This document shows positions 20,455-32,021 of a stretch of 39,950 bases of DNA, piece by piece. Position 1 is the stretch's first letter. Each line of letters begins with the position of its first letter. The notes beneath the pieces were generated by a model. That model worked only from the letters and a program-made list of their open reading frames with translations, ran no database searches and was not told where the DNA came from. A program made the position numbers and the translations under genes. The DNA lies in the NCBI GenBank assembly GCA_016098155.1, contig JAAAJB010000330.1, positions 1 to 39,950 of the forward strand. The letters run 5' to 3'. The DNA is from Actinomortierella ambigua. Taxonomy: Eukaryota > Mortierellomycota > Mortierellomycetes > Mortierellales > Mortierellaceae.

Positions 20455-21206
20455 CTAAACTCAGCGACATCTTTTACATCCTCCTTTTTTTTAAAAAAAA
20501 AAAATGCGACTTGTTGGATTATGTTCGAATTTTTGGTTGAAACTCAATATCCTTGTAGAAATGAATAACCCCAATGTGCCGGAACGGGGTCGACGTTATG
20601 GAGCGTCTGGGCCGAGTCTACTCACAGAATAACCACACGATGGTTGGTTCTGACTAATCGCCAGCCTCAAGGTGGGGAGGGGTCGCTGGGAGGGAGGAAA
20701 GGTAGCCCCAGGTCTCCGAGAGACCGCTGATATAAGCCCTGACTTGTGCATGGGCTGAAATTGGGAGGGAATCCTAAAAGGCCTCACTGAAAGAGAATGG
20801 ATATTACGCGTAAATAGACGCTACCACGTTTATTCTTCACGCGCAGTGGACTGCTGTCCGTTCCCAGCGCCTGAATGCAACCTTCAATCTTCGCAGCCGT
20901 CGATATGGCGGCAGGTTCAAATCTTATTGGGTAAGAATGCATTCAAGACACCCACACAGAAGGGGTGGCTCCTGGGCACAAGCAGCAAACTCCACTGGTT
21001 GCTCTAATACCAGTAGTCCTGACTGAGGTTACACAATGGCCAAGAATGGCAATTCTTCAAGTGAAATTGACCTGCATCGTGACTGCTCCACCCGCGAAAA
21101 AAAAGAAGTGCACCCCCCCCCCAAACCTTTCTTTCCCCCTTCTTTTCTTCTCTGTCCCTGCTCTGCCTCACTTCACTGAATCCCTCCCCACCTCCCCTTT
21201 CCCTCA
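20455..21206. other. Intergenic between kelch and Crb2-like genes
   Basis: About 750 bases holding the 3' flank of the kelch gene (T/A runs at 20487-20504) and the promoter of the Crb2-like gene (C-run at 21112-21121 and pyrimidine tract before the start). A GGTTCAAATC near 20913 resembles a tRNA B box, but no T-stem pairing or A box supports a tRNA. Confidence 0.5.
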
Positions 21207-24200
21207 ATGCCATCGCCACCAAGAGGCAAAGACAAGGGCAAAACGAGGACTTCCTCTGCTACTGAAGGCGCGACTCCTGGGGGTTCAGAGAAGCAGGCCG
21301 ATGCAGGCCCTTCGACTGATCCCTCGGCCGCAGCACCCCCCTCCCTCCATCGCCACCATTCAGAAAGCGATCCTTCCACCCAACCATTGCCCGAGACATC
21401 CTCCAGCGACCTTGGTCTGCTGCGTCTCTCTGAGCAAATCTCGCGGAATGAGGAACGTCTTAAGGACGTCCCATTACTTGGCTCCACCATCGCAGACTCT
21501 CAGACGCTCGAGGCCATTCCCTCTATTGGCGCATCCCCTGGCATGGCAATGGGTGAGTCCCTTTTGTTGTTGGTAAACAATACGCGTAAAAAAGCTGCAA
21601 AGCTCTTGGAGTCTAACAAACGCGTCCTTCTATGGATATCTGGCTTAGCCCCTCCTGGTCAATCCCAGGAGTATGTGCAGTCATCTCCACCCTTCCGCTC
21701 CTCCAACAGGCAGAGTGTCTCCGACCTCCATCCTATTCCTGAGGGCGACTCGCAGCTCGGTCATCTCTCGATCGATGACCTGTCCGCCACTCAGATGACA
21801 CAGGATGCCCCACTCGATACATCTGTGTCGCATGAATCCTCACACGACACCGCCGATGTTGGCAACATCAGTGCAGTGTCATCGGCCCCCAACACCTCGG
21901 TCGAATACAATGCCAACAACAGCATCCAGAGCCAAGCCAGCAATCACAGCAGCGGCAGTAGTCACGGTAACCGTAGCCATGACAGCCAGGGCAGTCGCGT
22001 CAGTCAAGGAAGCAGTGGTTCACAATCGCACTCGTCTGGATCCAACACCTCCTCCCTCAGCTTCCGTGGAGCCACGACCTCCACCCCACAACAGACCCCT
22101 CAACCTCGGACATACGCGTCTTCGCAGTCAACAACCCCCTCCGACAACGAACGCATCGACCGAAGGGCCTCCCTCGAGTCCAGTCACTCTCAAATCTCCC
22201 CACCCACCGGTGGCTCGGCCCCGACTTCGGTCTGGCACTCTTCGCTGTCGCCTGATCCTCAGCCGTTCAAGACCAGCTCCTTTCCGGGGGCTCAGGGCAA
22301 GAAGGGACGTACCGTGCCTGGCGATATCCATACAGGCGTCGTCCATACCGTGGAACGTGGGACAGGCCATCGACTGGCGACGCTGACAACGACGACGACG
22401 GCAAGTAGCGGCATCACGGCGACCGCGGGTCCTTCGAATGTCATCATGGGCGCACCCAAACGGCCAGTGGACGACTTTGAATCGATCACGGATCTTCCGG
22501 ATGACTTGAAGGAGGAAGACGATGAGGACGACGAGGCTGCGCGACGGAGATTATTGCTGGCGAAGGGCAAAGGTGTAGCATCCTTGCCCCCGGCTGCTGG
22601 CAGTGGCAGCAAAGAGCAGGGTCTGGTCACGATTGCGGAAGAAAATGACGAAGTCGTCGACCCCGGGCCAGCGGAACACGAGCTGGGCTTGCGTCGATCC
22701 ATGGATGACCCTCTTATTGCCGCAGGAGGAGGAGGAGGAGCCGGTCCATCGTCCCAGTCAAGCTCGCCCAGGCGACGACCTCCGCACCGCCGGTCCGACA
22801 GTGGCAGCAGTGGCAGCAACAGCAACAAGTCGAGGCGAGTCCGTCGTGCGCCAGGAGCGACGAGTGCCGAATATCTATCGAGCGACGATGATGACGAACC
22901 GGGCGGACCGTCATCGCAGCCGGACATTCACCTCCATTTGACAGAGTCCTTCCGAGGCGAGTCCTTCCGAGGCTTGGACATGAACACGAGTGATATCACC
23001 TCCGCCACCACATCGGTGCTCAGGGGCGGCAGGTCGCGCACGGCCTCGTTGCCCTCATCGGAGGGTGTACTGTCCAGGGCCGGTAGTGGGCTGATGCTCC
23101 TCCCAGAGGCTTCCCATCTCGTAGAAGGCGAGGCAGGGGAAGGCGATAGGGCCCAGGTGTTGGAAGGGCACGAGAGAGAATCTGGACCCTACCCTCTAGG
23201 TCCGGAGGGCTCGATAGGCGATGTGTATTCTTCGCTAGAGTTGGCCTCGGCTCGGGAACCACCTGGTGGTGGCAGCAGTAGCAGCTTTGGTGGGGCGCAT
23301 GGTCCTTCAGGACCAACGAGCTCACTCCCGCGGGCGTCGCTCCATCGGACGCGATCGGGTCTCTCACATTCGTCGTGGTCGGGTCGGTCTTCGTTGTCGC
23401 TGGAAGGCGCCGGTGAGCTACCGTCGTCGCAAGCAAGTAGCTCGAGCGGAGGCCAGGACCCGTCCTTCATCCACCGACTCGTGAATGCAGAGGAGGATAA
23501 TGAGGATGAGGACCGGGCCGTGCATAAGCGACGAAGAAAGATTCGTTTGGATTCGAGCGATTATTTGGTGGTGTCCTCGATCGGGGACGAGGATGGATGG
23601 GACGGGTCCGATCGAAGTGGCGATCGTCGGGGTGCTTCGTCTCGTGGAAGCGGCAGTGGTGGTAGTGGTGGTGGTGGTAGCAGCGGGGTTAGCCATAGCA
23701 TTACCGGTGGTGTTGAACCAGAGTCATTGCCACTCTTCAGGAGGTCTCCTTCGCAGGATATCTCGTCCTATCCAGAAGGATCCTACTCGGAGGATTCACT
23801 GCAGTCGGTGCCAGAAGCGACTATCCCCACATCATCCACCATTCTTGATGAGGTACCAGCAGCACCAGCACCAGCACCAGTAGCAGCGCCAAAAGCAGCT
23901 AAAGAGGTAGTAGAGTCTATAGAGCCCGTAGAGCCCAAGACGCCAACGAGGCGCTCGACACGTTCATCGGCGCGCCTCCAGGCACAAGCTGAAAGTGGGG
24001 GTGGAGGCGGCAGTGTCAGCAGCAGCCAAAAGTCAGGAATCGGTTCTCGAAGCCCTCGCAAACCATCGACGCCGTCGAAGCAGCAGCAGCAGCAGCAGCA
24101 AGGCAGCGGTAGTCAACGCACACGAGTCAGCAAGGCGGGCGATGTGTTGCGACACTACAAGGCTAAGGATCCCGTGTGGGCCAAGTGGAAGCGACGGTAC

Positions 24201-26017
24201 TACACGGGCTTTGTGTCGAGCACGGTCAAGGACGGAGACAAATACGACGTGCAATTTACGGACAACTATCGAAAGTTGGTGCCACGCACGAGTATCCGTC
24301 CTCTGAAGATGATGGCGGGGATTGAAGTGATGGCCCGAAGACAAGTCGATAATGAGGCGCCGGCCATCGTCGAGGGCTTCGCGATCACAAAGGAGCTTGA
24401 TAGCTCGAATGTGGATGTGCGGTTCGATGATGGTGTGGAGGAGAACATGGAGCTGTGGAAGATCAATATGACGGAGGCTATGTTTGCGAGCCTGGAACGA
24501 AAGATTGACTGGGATGGGGATTACCCTATGGTGGTCAAGAAGCAGGCACCACCACCACCACAGACGGCAACAGCAGCAGAAGCAGCCACAGCTACAGTAG
24601 CAGGAGCGACGGTGACATCTCCACCACCAAAGGCGCGAGGCAACTACTACCCACCACCATATGGACCTTCATCGTCGTCCTTAGAGGCCCATTCATTGGA
24701 GCAACCCGGGACACCAAGTAGGACTCGAACACGAGCTGCGGTCACGCACAGCGACCCCGTTGCACCGATGACCCCATCCCGTAGGAACAAAGGTAAGAGT
24801 CCCCAAAAAAACTGTGAGCAAAAAAAAGAAGCGTTGGGATTTCCTGTTGGAGTATACGCGGAGAAACTTGGCCCTTTTATTAATCGCTTTTTATTTTATT
24901 TTCTTTTTGATTGAAAAAAATGCCCTTTCTAGTAAACACGTACCAATTCTTCAGGAATTACAAGTTCGTTGTAACAATGAGTGGCGAAGGCGACGATGCA
25001 CGTAAGTGATTGTTTAGGTTGGGTTTCTGACCCTTTTTTGCCACAGATTACCAACTACCATCCTCGTTGTATGCAGTCTTGTAACGACGTGTCTCTTTTT
25101 ATTTATTTATTTTATTTTTTAGTCCAGAAGAGATTGATCGACCAGATTAAGAAGTTTGGAGGCACCGTTCTGGAGGATTTTGAGTCTGTGGTCAGCAACC
25201 AGCGCGACGTGCAAGAGAACGTTTTTCTGATTACGAGGCGTGTTCGAAGGACCAAGAAGTTTATCGAGGCTCTTGCACTCAACGTCCCGCGTGTCTCATA
25301 TCGCTGGGTCGAGATATGCATCAAGGAGGTATGTCTGTGGGAGAGAGAGGGAGGGGGGGGGAACGGCTTTCATTGATTTGCCAATACCAGCATCCTTTGG
25401 TATCAAAATTGTTAAACTCCTTTTCCACCTTGTTACTTTTTTCTTTTATTTTAGCACCTTGTCATTCCATTCCAACAGTTTTTGTTGCCGACTGGCCATT
25501 CGTACGAGGCCGAGGCGGTTGTGTGCAGTGTTCCAGAGACTGACAGGGGTGTCTTTCATGATCTTAAAGTTGGAGTCTGCTCCTCCAATTCGTTCTGGGT
25601 AAGATGAATCTATTGGCATTACCTGACTTGCTGCGATAGCTTCGCGTTTTAACAAACTTTCACAATGGTATCATTTAGCTTTGTGGTGGTGGTTGCTGTT
25701 GTTGTTTATCCTCTAACCTTTTCCACCCTCCCTACTTTTTTGTTAATATGCACTCATAGAAACGATGGCGACCTACGCTTCACTACGGTGGGGCAAATGT
25801 AGTCAGGATCCAGGCCACTGAAGGGCCGCAGGACTGCAACTACATTGTTTTCGGGGGCAAAGTTCCATACGAACGATACATTGGAGCGCACCCTCAAGTT
25901 GAATCGTTGTCGAATGAGTGGATCATCCAGTGCATGATCAACCAGAAGGTTGTCGCCATCGACAGTCATCCTTCCTTGACCAGGTTTGACGCCAACCCAC
26001 TTCAGGACCCGCAGTGA
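21207..26017 (+). CDS. Crb2/Rad9/53BP1-type DNA-damage checkpoint mediator (tandem Tudor + 2 BRCT)
   Basis: Nuclear adaptor that in its family reads methylated histone H4 and phosphorylated H2A beside DNA breaks and passes the signal to checkpoint kinases. Proposed exons: 21207-21552, 21649-24792, 24933-25001, 25123-25328, 25455-25598, 25760-26017, giving 1388 residues. If the first, 96-nt intron is retained the product is 1420. The long N-terminal part is Ser/Gly-rich, probably disordered, and dense in SQ/TQ dipeptides (SHDSQGSRVSQGSSGSQS and many more), the targets of ATM/ATR-type kinases. A Tudor pair lies at about 944-1071: KDPVWAKWKRRYYTGFVSS, DKYDVQFTDNYRKLVP, GIEVMARR, DVRFDDGVEENMELW. 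The C-terminus has two BRCT domains: RLIDQIKKFGGTVLEDFESV with YRWVEICIKE, then VVRIQATEGPQDCNYIVFGG with LSNEWIIQCMINQKVVAID. Domain order matches Crb2/Rad9/53BP1. The gene is convergent with the MT-A70 gene (248 bp apart). Confidence 0.9.
21553..21648 (+). other. Probable in-frame 96-nt intron in the Crb2-like gene
   Basis: Begins GTGAGT, ends TTAG, has a good branch-point sequence TCTAAC near 21611 and is 96 nt, a multiple of three without stops. If translated it would give 32 residues rich in Leu, Val and Lys inside an otherwise Ser/Asp-rich region. Removal is therefore the better reading, though the frame permits retention. Confidence 0.7.
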
Positions 26018-26265
26018 GAAACATAGAGTAGACTCGATACCCCTCCCCCTCTTTCTCCGTCATCAATTCATTCATTTGCTTTAAAAAGATGTTCTGTTCA
26101 AAGTATCATACAGTCGATGGCGGTAGTGGACTGGAGAGATAGTTTACAAGAAAAGCCGCTCGCGCTACCTCATCGAAAATGTGTGCTGCGATAAAGAGCC
26201 CGGAACGAAAAAAAAATAAGCTTACAGGGTAGGGTGGAGGGTGGAGGTGAGGTGAGGGACTTTTC

Positions 26266-29200
26266 TTACTCAAGATCCATGGCTTGACCTTGACTATCGC
26301 GAGCCACCGTGGACAAAGGCGCCATCTCCTCTGAAAAGTCACTTAGCCCATCCTCGAGCTCCATCAGCTCGAGCGTGTTGGGCGTCTGGATCCCCGACGC
26401 AGGACTGCCCACTTCACTTTGGCCGACACGGTCTTCTGCCCCTTCGTCGCCTGCGTCCTCCATATCGGCTACATTGCCTAGGTCATCGTCATCGTCATTC
26501 TCGCCCTCAGAAACAGCCTCAGACCCATTATTCTCCTCGTCCTCCAGGGGCGGCCGCTCGACCTTAGCGTCCTCACCATCATCATCGTCATCATCATCCA
26601 CGATGGTAATAGAGACTGGCTGGTGCATGGGTTTGGAGGTCGTGGCCAAGGCGGTCCTAGTCGGGGCAGCCATGTAAGAGTCCGCTGACGCTGACGACGA
26701 AGACAAAAGCGGCTGCGCCGCCGCCTTTTGTTCATGGACACTAATCCATCCAGTGCGTCGCTCCTGACCGCGCTTGGCCCACAGCTCGAGCAAGCGGCCA
26801 CGTCCGAGCTCTGGCGAGAAGCGAGCGTCGGGCAACAAGATCTCCATCATCTCAAAGACGGCCTCTGGTTTGGGCTCCGTCCACTCGTCCTCGATCCAGG
26901 CCGTTGTAGGTTTTTCAAAGTCCATGATCACATCGGCCGTCCGTTGATGTCGAATGTCAAACCCTTCCCCTCGCTTGAACATGAGCAAGATTTCCTTGGA
27001 CGACCGGAAATAGGGCGATGCTCGGTCGAGATTCGCATTGTGTAATCCTAGCTTATACCAGACCAGGTTCTCCACGTACCGACACCTGAGGCGATGCATC
27101 ACCGCCACAACATCGGGAAGAATCGCCTTGTGTGTCCACACGCAAACGATGCCGCTTGGCACTAGCTCGAGCGCCTTTTCCATGACCGATGTCTAATAAC
27201 GTCATTCGCAAAACAAAACAATGAAGTGTTGTTCTTTCCTGTTAAAACAAAAGCAACCAAGAGACTTATCGGGATTGTATGTCGGTAGGGGGAAAACATC
27301 AGTCCTTCCTCATCTTGTCGTTCAACTTACAAATCTGTCAAGCGTGAGACTGCACTTGCCATCGTTTCTGCCATCAGCAACAATGAAATTCCAAGGTGGA
27401 TCGGCCATGATACCCTGAAGATCACCAATCGGAGCATCCAAGCCTTCAGACAGCAAGTCCCAGTCCATATCAACAATCGACGAGACCTCTTTGTACCTAC
27501 GGGTGCCCAGAAAAAAAAAGAACGGTAAGAGAGGGAAACAAACGAAGAGTTGATGCTTGCCCGACAGTGTCCAAACAAACAAACAAAAAAATAGAGGACA
27601 ACAACAACAGCAAGAGCAACAACAAAATATCGGCTTACACAACGCCCTCGACGACAGGTTCGCTCTCCTTGTAGGGTATGATCCGATGCGCCCAAGTCGG
27701 TCTCTGTTCGACATCCTTCGGGATCATATACTTTGGTACGTCCGGGCACTCGACCCGCACCGGTCGGATGTTCTTCCAGAAGAGCGACAACCCCATCTGC
27801 CCCTTGGCATTCGTGTTGGCCACGGGTGCCTTGCGGACCTCGAGCGAGACCACCGAACGGCCCGGTGCGGGCGTGGCTGATGTCGGTCCAATGTTGCTAG
27901 GCACATGGAGTGATAGAGATTCCCGTATTGAAGGTCGAGCTGGTGAGCGCGTTGATTGCTCCTTCATAAACGACGAATACTCGGCAAACTTGTCCTCAAT
28001 GTCCACAGACGTCAAGACCTCGGCCTCGGCACTCGACTGCCGCCCGCCTCGCAACACCGAGATTTGCCTGTGGACCACGGGCGCCGTCGTCGCTTTGACG
28101 CGCGGTGCTTCCTGTCGGGGCCGAAACACGGTGTTGGTCGTTGTTGTGATGGATGTCGTCGTTGTCGTTGTCGTTGATGCTGGCTTCTTGCCTGCTGCGT
28201 TGCTGCTGCTGGTTTTGCTACCATCTAATGGTAATGAGGGAAGTTTGGGTGCTCTTGGAACCGAAGGTTTCGGGCTAGCAAAAGGGAAAAAAAAAAGGAA
28301 TAAGTGTCAAGCAAAACTCAATGTTTCTAACAACGACTGAACGGAAAACAATATCCCAACTCCACCACACTTACCCATTGCTGTGATAGAGCTTTATCCA
28401 CTCATTGATGTTCCGTTCAATTTCCATGACCTCCTCCGTTTCCCAGCGCTCGCTAAGTCCAGACAGGGCCATCTCGCCACCACTCGTCTTGTTGATCATA
28501 ACGAGTTTCCCACCTTCCCAGGCATAGTTGGGGTCTGTGAGCTGCTTTGTCTCGAGCAATTTGCGGTAATAAGAACTGCATTGGTATCCTGCCTTGTGAG
28601 AAACAGCCATGCTGAAAACGCCCCATGATGTCCCGATACGGATGCCACGTTGCTTCCATTCCTCCAGACGTGTCAGAAACTCTTGCTTTGATTTGGTCGA
28701 CCATGCGCCATTGTGCTGCATCTCCGTGGGATCTAAGTTTTTTTTTTGAAAAGAAAAATACCCATCCCTCCATTATTATAAGTATACTTACCGTGTTAAA
28801 CAAATCATTAAATGGATAAAAAGAGAGAAAAGGTTGAGGGGACATACCACAAAATCGATAGTAGAAGCCTTCGACGTTCAATCGCCGGTGCTCCCAGGTT
28901 TTGATTCGGACCTCAGACCAATGTTTGACCTGATCATGCGAAAAGACATCCTCGGCACCGTTGTTGCTCCTGGTGCCTGCTTTAGTCTTGTGCGTCACGA
29001 CCTTTTTTTGCTTGAAAGTGGAGGATCCCAAGGATGAGCTGGCTGGCTTGGAGATGGTGGTAATAGACGGTCGAGAGGGTGCTGGCAACGAAGATGAAGA
29101 AGACGGAGGTGCCGATCCCGATATCACAGTATGCGATCCTTGAATGTCTTCTTCGTCGTGAGGATCGGCCGAGATGGAAGTGAAAAGCGATGTTGCTGCG

Positions 29201-29983
29201 GAAGAAGTTGTAGAAGCTTGGGATACGGTTCCTTCTCCACTTTTGTTGCTGTTATTGTTGTTGCCGCTGTTGTTGCTTGTTGTCGCTGTGTTCGTAGGCC
29301 CTTTTGTAAAGAAACGGCTAAATATGGTCTTGGAGCTCGAGGCTGCGCTCGAACTTGATCCAGCTTTCGAGGAGGAAGCAAAGCTGCTCGAGCCCGATCC
29401 TGATCCCATTGCCTTGGCTGTAGAGACTGTAGTGGAGCTTGATCCAGCGGGCTTTGCGGCTGGAGGGAAGCTGTGTGTGGCAAAGTACTTTTCAGCGGGA
29501 TTCATGGTGGACGGTGGCGACTTTGGGTCCTGAGTTATACGAAAGGAAATGCGAATGTGAACCTCACTTTTCTTCGGAACGATACGAGGTGTCCTGTCCC
29601 TCCAAGAAAACCATTTTCTCCGCATACCTCTTTTTTAAGCCTCTTCTGCTCGGGGATCGAGACTTTCCTGACCAAGGGCTCATCCTCAAAATCGCTATCA
29701 TTCAGATCACCCACGTTGATATCACCCTATAGATCAAAGGAGAGGCCATCAGCTTAACGGTGTCAACCTTTGTTCACGGGGAGTAAAGGATATTTCGATG
29801 AAGAGAAGAAAGAGCACATACCCATGCCCTCTCAAAAGAGTCTGAGCGAGAAGTCGCTTGTCCGCCTTCGCCGGAAGAGTCTGCCTCATCCTGAAGACGA
29901 ATGCGCTTTAGCGAATTGTTAATCTTGCCCAGTGGTGATGGTGCAATCTGAGTGAAGAGCTGCTCACCCTCGGTTGACTCCAT
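26266..29983 (-). CDS. MT-A70 adenine methyltransferase with Myb-like domain (possible DNA 6mA writer, MTA1-type)
   Basis: S-adenosylmethionine-dependent N6-adenine methyltransferase. Exons (minus strand): 29822-29983, 29628-29726, 28848-29529, 28375-28732, 27639-28274, 27331-27496, 26266-27192, giving 1009 residues with all phases consistent. The N-terminus starts MESTEGEQLF; the second exon is acidic (LNDSDFEDEPL). A Ser/Asn-rich linker contains KTIFSRFFTK (154-163), which looks like a PCNA-interacting PIP box without the first Gln. Residues about 285-375 form a Myb/SANT-like module: VKHWSEVRIKTWEHRRLNVE, FYYRFC, GAWSTKSKQEFLTRLEEW, WGVFSMAVSHKAGYQCSSYY. The catalytic part has ADPPWNF (DPPW at 678-681), IVCVWTHKAILPDVVAVM, YVENLVWYK, RSSKEILLMFKRG, DIRHQRTADVIMDF and GRGRLLELWAKR. 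The tail is acidic. DPPW marks the active subunit type (METTL14-type partners lack it). MTA1-type DNA methylation is inferred from the RHQRTADV-like motif, the DNA-binding-like domain and the known abundance of 6mA in early-diverging fungi; RNA or METTL4-type activity is not excluded. Confidence 0.82.
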
Positions 29984-30297
29984 CGTTCCAGGGAATGCAG
30001 GTTTTGTGGCTGAGGCGAGATGGCCGTGAGAGACAAGAATGGGAATGGAGAGGAGAGGGATCGAGGTAAGATGAACCAATGCCTTTGTCTAGCTGGGACA
30101 GAAAAAAAAAAGAAAAACAACAACACAATCGCACGAAATACTTTCAGTCCTTCAGGAACGACAACTTTGTCGCGTCCCGCCACCATTTTTTTTTTTTTTT
30201 CATTCGGCCAAAAAAGGGTTAATGATGTGGTGGCTTGGCGAACTGAGCATCATGGCTTTTATACAGCGAGGGGGGGGGGTATACGACAAAATACAGG
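29984..30297. other. Intergenic between PARG-like and MT-A70 genes
   Basis: About 310 bases. It is the 3' flank of the PARG-like gene and the promoter/leader of the MT-A70 gene, both read leftwards. It contains T-runs, A-runs and a G-run (30271-30279). A possible upstream Met at 30186 (MVAGRDKVVV) opens a short frame but joins the MT-A70 frame through no clear splice. Confidence 0.45.
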
Positions 30298-32021
30298 TTA
30301 CATGGCAAAGGGCCTATCTAAGGGCTCCGGCTCGTCCTCGCGCTCCATGACATCCTTAAAGGTCTTAAAGTTGAGGTATTCGTCGACATTAGGGTCATCT
30401 GGGTCTTGATAACTTGTGATGGCAAAGACAATCTCCTTGAAAGTGCGTCCCTTCTTGATGCCGCCCATGTAGAACGTCTTGATAACTTCCTTGAAGATCT
30501 GTGCCATCTCTTCCGGTGGGTTGTGGAGTCGGCCACAGCCAAATGCCGAAAGCACAATAGAGTCATATCCATTCTCAAGCGCTATCCGGAACATGGCCTG
30601 GATCTTCTTGCGCACAAGGATCGCCGCTCGATCCGCCAGCACCATCTCATCGTTCTCGTTCTTGACCAACGGTGGGTTACGCAGCGGAGGCATCGCCTGA
30701 TAAAACATTTCAGAGGAGAGAAAAAGAGAAGAGATGTGAGACAATCTTGTACATTCGCTAAAGTTTACAAGATGTCCCCATTCCATACCACTAAGACAAC
30801 ACAGGGGAGTTTACCAGGATGCTCATCCACTCTGGCCGTTCGAGAAATTCGTTGTTATCCTTCTCCGATTTGCGGATGACAATCATGTTGGGGCAGTACA
30901 CTCCGCCTTGACTCGGGATAGGATAGAAAGTACCACGCCGAGGCTCCATGTCCAGACACTGGTACAGGTTGGTTCGTCGAAAGAGGCCTGCCTCCTGTGT
31001 CGCTCCATCCTGTCGATAGTCTAATTTTTTTTTGTGATACAAACGAAATGTGGAGGGGAAGGAAAAATGTCTCGGCTTAGCCTTACTCGTCTCAGTATTG
31101 TGGATCCACAATTATTTTGTACTCCCATATTCTCCCTCTTTGACGTGTTTTGTTCTCGACCCTCCTTTCCCACTCCCTATTATTTTTCCGCTGCATCATC
31201 ATGTTACCTCCACCTGGATAGACTCGGTTAGCCATGTCAAGCACAATGGGTTTTCGTCCTCGCTTCTTGAGCCGCAGCGCTTCGTCCAGGCAGTCCTCGT
31301 TGACAACACGAATGATGGGATCGTCCTGCGCATCCATGATCTGTCGTCGAATACGAGAGCCGTCATACAGCTTGGCCCGCTTGACTCCTGAGAAGAGCTT
31401 GCTCTTGTCCATAATTACCAGGCTGCCATGGGCTGAGGTGTACTGTAGTTGTTCGAATGCCTGGAGCGTCTCGGCCATGCGAGGCCCCAGGGGTGCCGGT
31501 CGGGTGAATCCCCACGACAGCGTCGAGAGGACCAGGCGGGTGACCAAATACAAAAGGATCAAGGAGACGAGGAGGATACGTATCAGGGACCATCGATTTT
31601 CGATCCGGCGAAACGAACGGCTGAGGAATTTGGACGATAAGGGGGGTGAGATACTGTTGAAGTTGCTGGAGGAAGTGTAGCGGGTCATACGACGATGGTG
31701 CCGCTTGACCTTTACCACCAATCGCGAAACGATCCGAGAACCCCTCCGAAGGAGACGGGATACCCTGGACTGAGCATGGTCGTTTGTGACGGTAGGCAGA
31801 TCGATGGACGAGGTGCGGATGGTGATTGGTTTAAGTGAGTGGTGGTGATGGGTGGCGACATGGTGGTGTGGCGAGAGGCCGTTGCTAGTGGCAGCATAGG
31901 TGAGGTGGTTGCTGTGGTAAAGTGTGGAGGTATTGTGCAGGTCCTGCCTCTCCTGTTTCTCAAGGTCTTGTTGCTGCAGCATAAGGAGGACAGACCGCCG
32001 TGATGGAAGGTCCTTCGCCAT
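30298..32021 (-). CDS. Membrane-anchored PARG-like (DUF2263/microbial PARG fold) protein
   Basis: Member of the microbial-type poly(ADP-ribose) glycohydrolase family (TIGR02452/PF10021), a macrodomain-like fold that binds ADP-ribose. Exons (minus strand): 31208-32021, 30815-31020, 30298-30696, giving 472 residues. About 140 basic, Ser/His-rich N-terminal residues lead to one hydrophobic segment (LIRILLVSLILLYLVTRLVL), so the enzyme-like part should be membrane tethered. That part has IIRVVNEDCLDEALRL, IVLDMANRVYPGGDYRQDGA, TQEAGLFRRTNLYQCL, YCPNMIVIR, ADRAAILVRKKIQAMFRIAL, DSIVLSAFGCGRLHNPPEEM and IVFAITSY. These are the family's glycine-rich loop, QEE region and FGCG loop. The signature here reads Gln-Glu-Ala, so the second Glu, which acts as the catalytic acid in characterised PARGs, is missing. 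Activity is therefore doubtful; ADP-ribose binding may remain. Confidence 0.85.

Noticed and set aside
20905..20935. tRNA B-box-like GGTTCAAATC
   Set aside because: The flanking bases do not pair as a T stem and no A box lies at the right distance upstream.
22292..22927. 211-codon minus-strand open frame inside the Crb2-like gene
   Set aside because: Antisense shadow of the Ser/Gly-rich coding region; composition mirrors the sense strand and no motif is visible.
30060..30186. Upstream start of the MT-A70 gene at MVAGRDKVVV (30186)
   Set aside because: A GTATTT donor is present, but no acceptor restores the frame into MESTEGEQLF. The Met at 29983 gives a complete, consistent model.
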